DNA of 5,116 bases, taken from the NCBI GenBank assembly GCA_030746455.1, contig JASLMQ010000527.1, positions 1-5,116 of the forward strand. Reading direction: 5' to 3'. Each line of letters starts with the position of its first letter. The stretch's first letter is position 1. The notes under the pieces were generated by a model that saw only the letters and a list, made by a program, of their open reading frames with translations, ran no database searches and had not been told where the DNA came from. The DNA is from Candidatus Latescibacterota bacterium (lineage in GTDB: Bacteria > Latescibacterota > UBA2968 > GCA-2709665). Both the position numbers and the translations under genes were made by a program. This document shows positions 5,102-5,116 of the stretch, in pieces.

Positions 5102-5116
5102 ACGACCGACGACGCC

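Overview
The window reads as a piece of chromosome from a GC-rich, free-living bacterium. It carries four credible protein genes, three on the + strand and one on the - strand. No mobile-element gene, CRISPR array, tRNA or rRNA is visible. Three neighbouring gene-free gaps each hold a short tandem repeat with a 9- or 10-base period (CACGAAGGN-like or ACACCGATGA-like units). Repeats of this style are, from memory, common in environmental genomes such as Planctomycetota, Verrucomicrobiota and Acidobacteriota. A planctomycete-like host is a guess, not a demonstrated assignment.

Layout. 1-264 is gene-free and rich in palindromes. It contains one copy of a 54-base element (16-69), two adjacent perfect palindromes or hairpins (81-105) and a 10-base-period repeat (161-190). 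265-1074 encodes an EtfB-like electron transfer flavoprotein beta subunit. 1075-1196 is an unusually long gap for an etfBA pair and holds the first 9-base-period repeat. 1197-2219 encodes the EtfA-like alpha subunit, whose FAD-domain motifs are partly altered. 2220-2353 separates convergent genes and holds the second 9-base-period repeat and the second copy of the 54-base element. 2354-2755 (- strand) encodes a lone receiver-like domain that has lost the phosphoacceptor Asp and the conserved Thr/Ser and Lys. 2756-3415 is a 660-base gap with no credible gene. 3416-5101 encodes RecJ, complete and well conserved.

How the parts relate. EtfB and EtfA should form one heterodimeric electron carrier taking electrons from flavin dehydrogenases. 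No dehydrogenase or quinone oxidoreductase partner lies in the window. The receiver-like protein and RecJ are divergently oriented and functionally unrelated to the Etf pair on present evidence.

The most intriguing stretch is the 660-base gap. It has a plausible sigma-70-type promoter facing the receiver gene (2906-2933, - strand). Facing the other way is a close match to the sigma-28/FliA promoter consensus (2963-2989, + strand: TAAG, 15 bases, GCCGATAG). Downstream of the latter come stem-loops, one displaying CCTCCTT (identical to the anti-Shine-Dalgarno core of 16S rRNA) in its loop, and then a hairpin followed by TTTT. Together these suggest an undescribed small RNA of about 210 nt, or a structured recJ leader. 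This is inference from motifs and hand-folding only.
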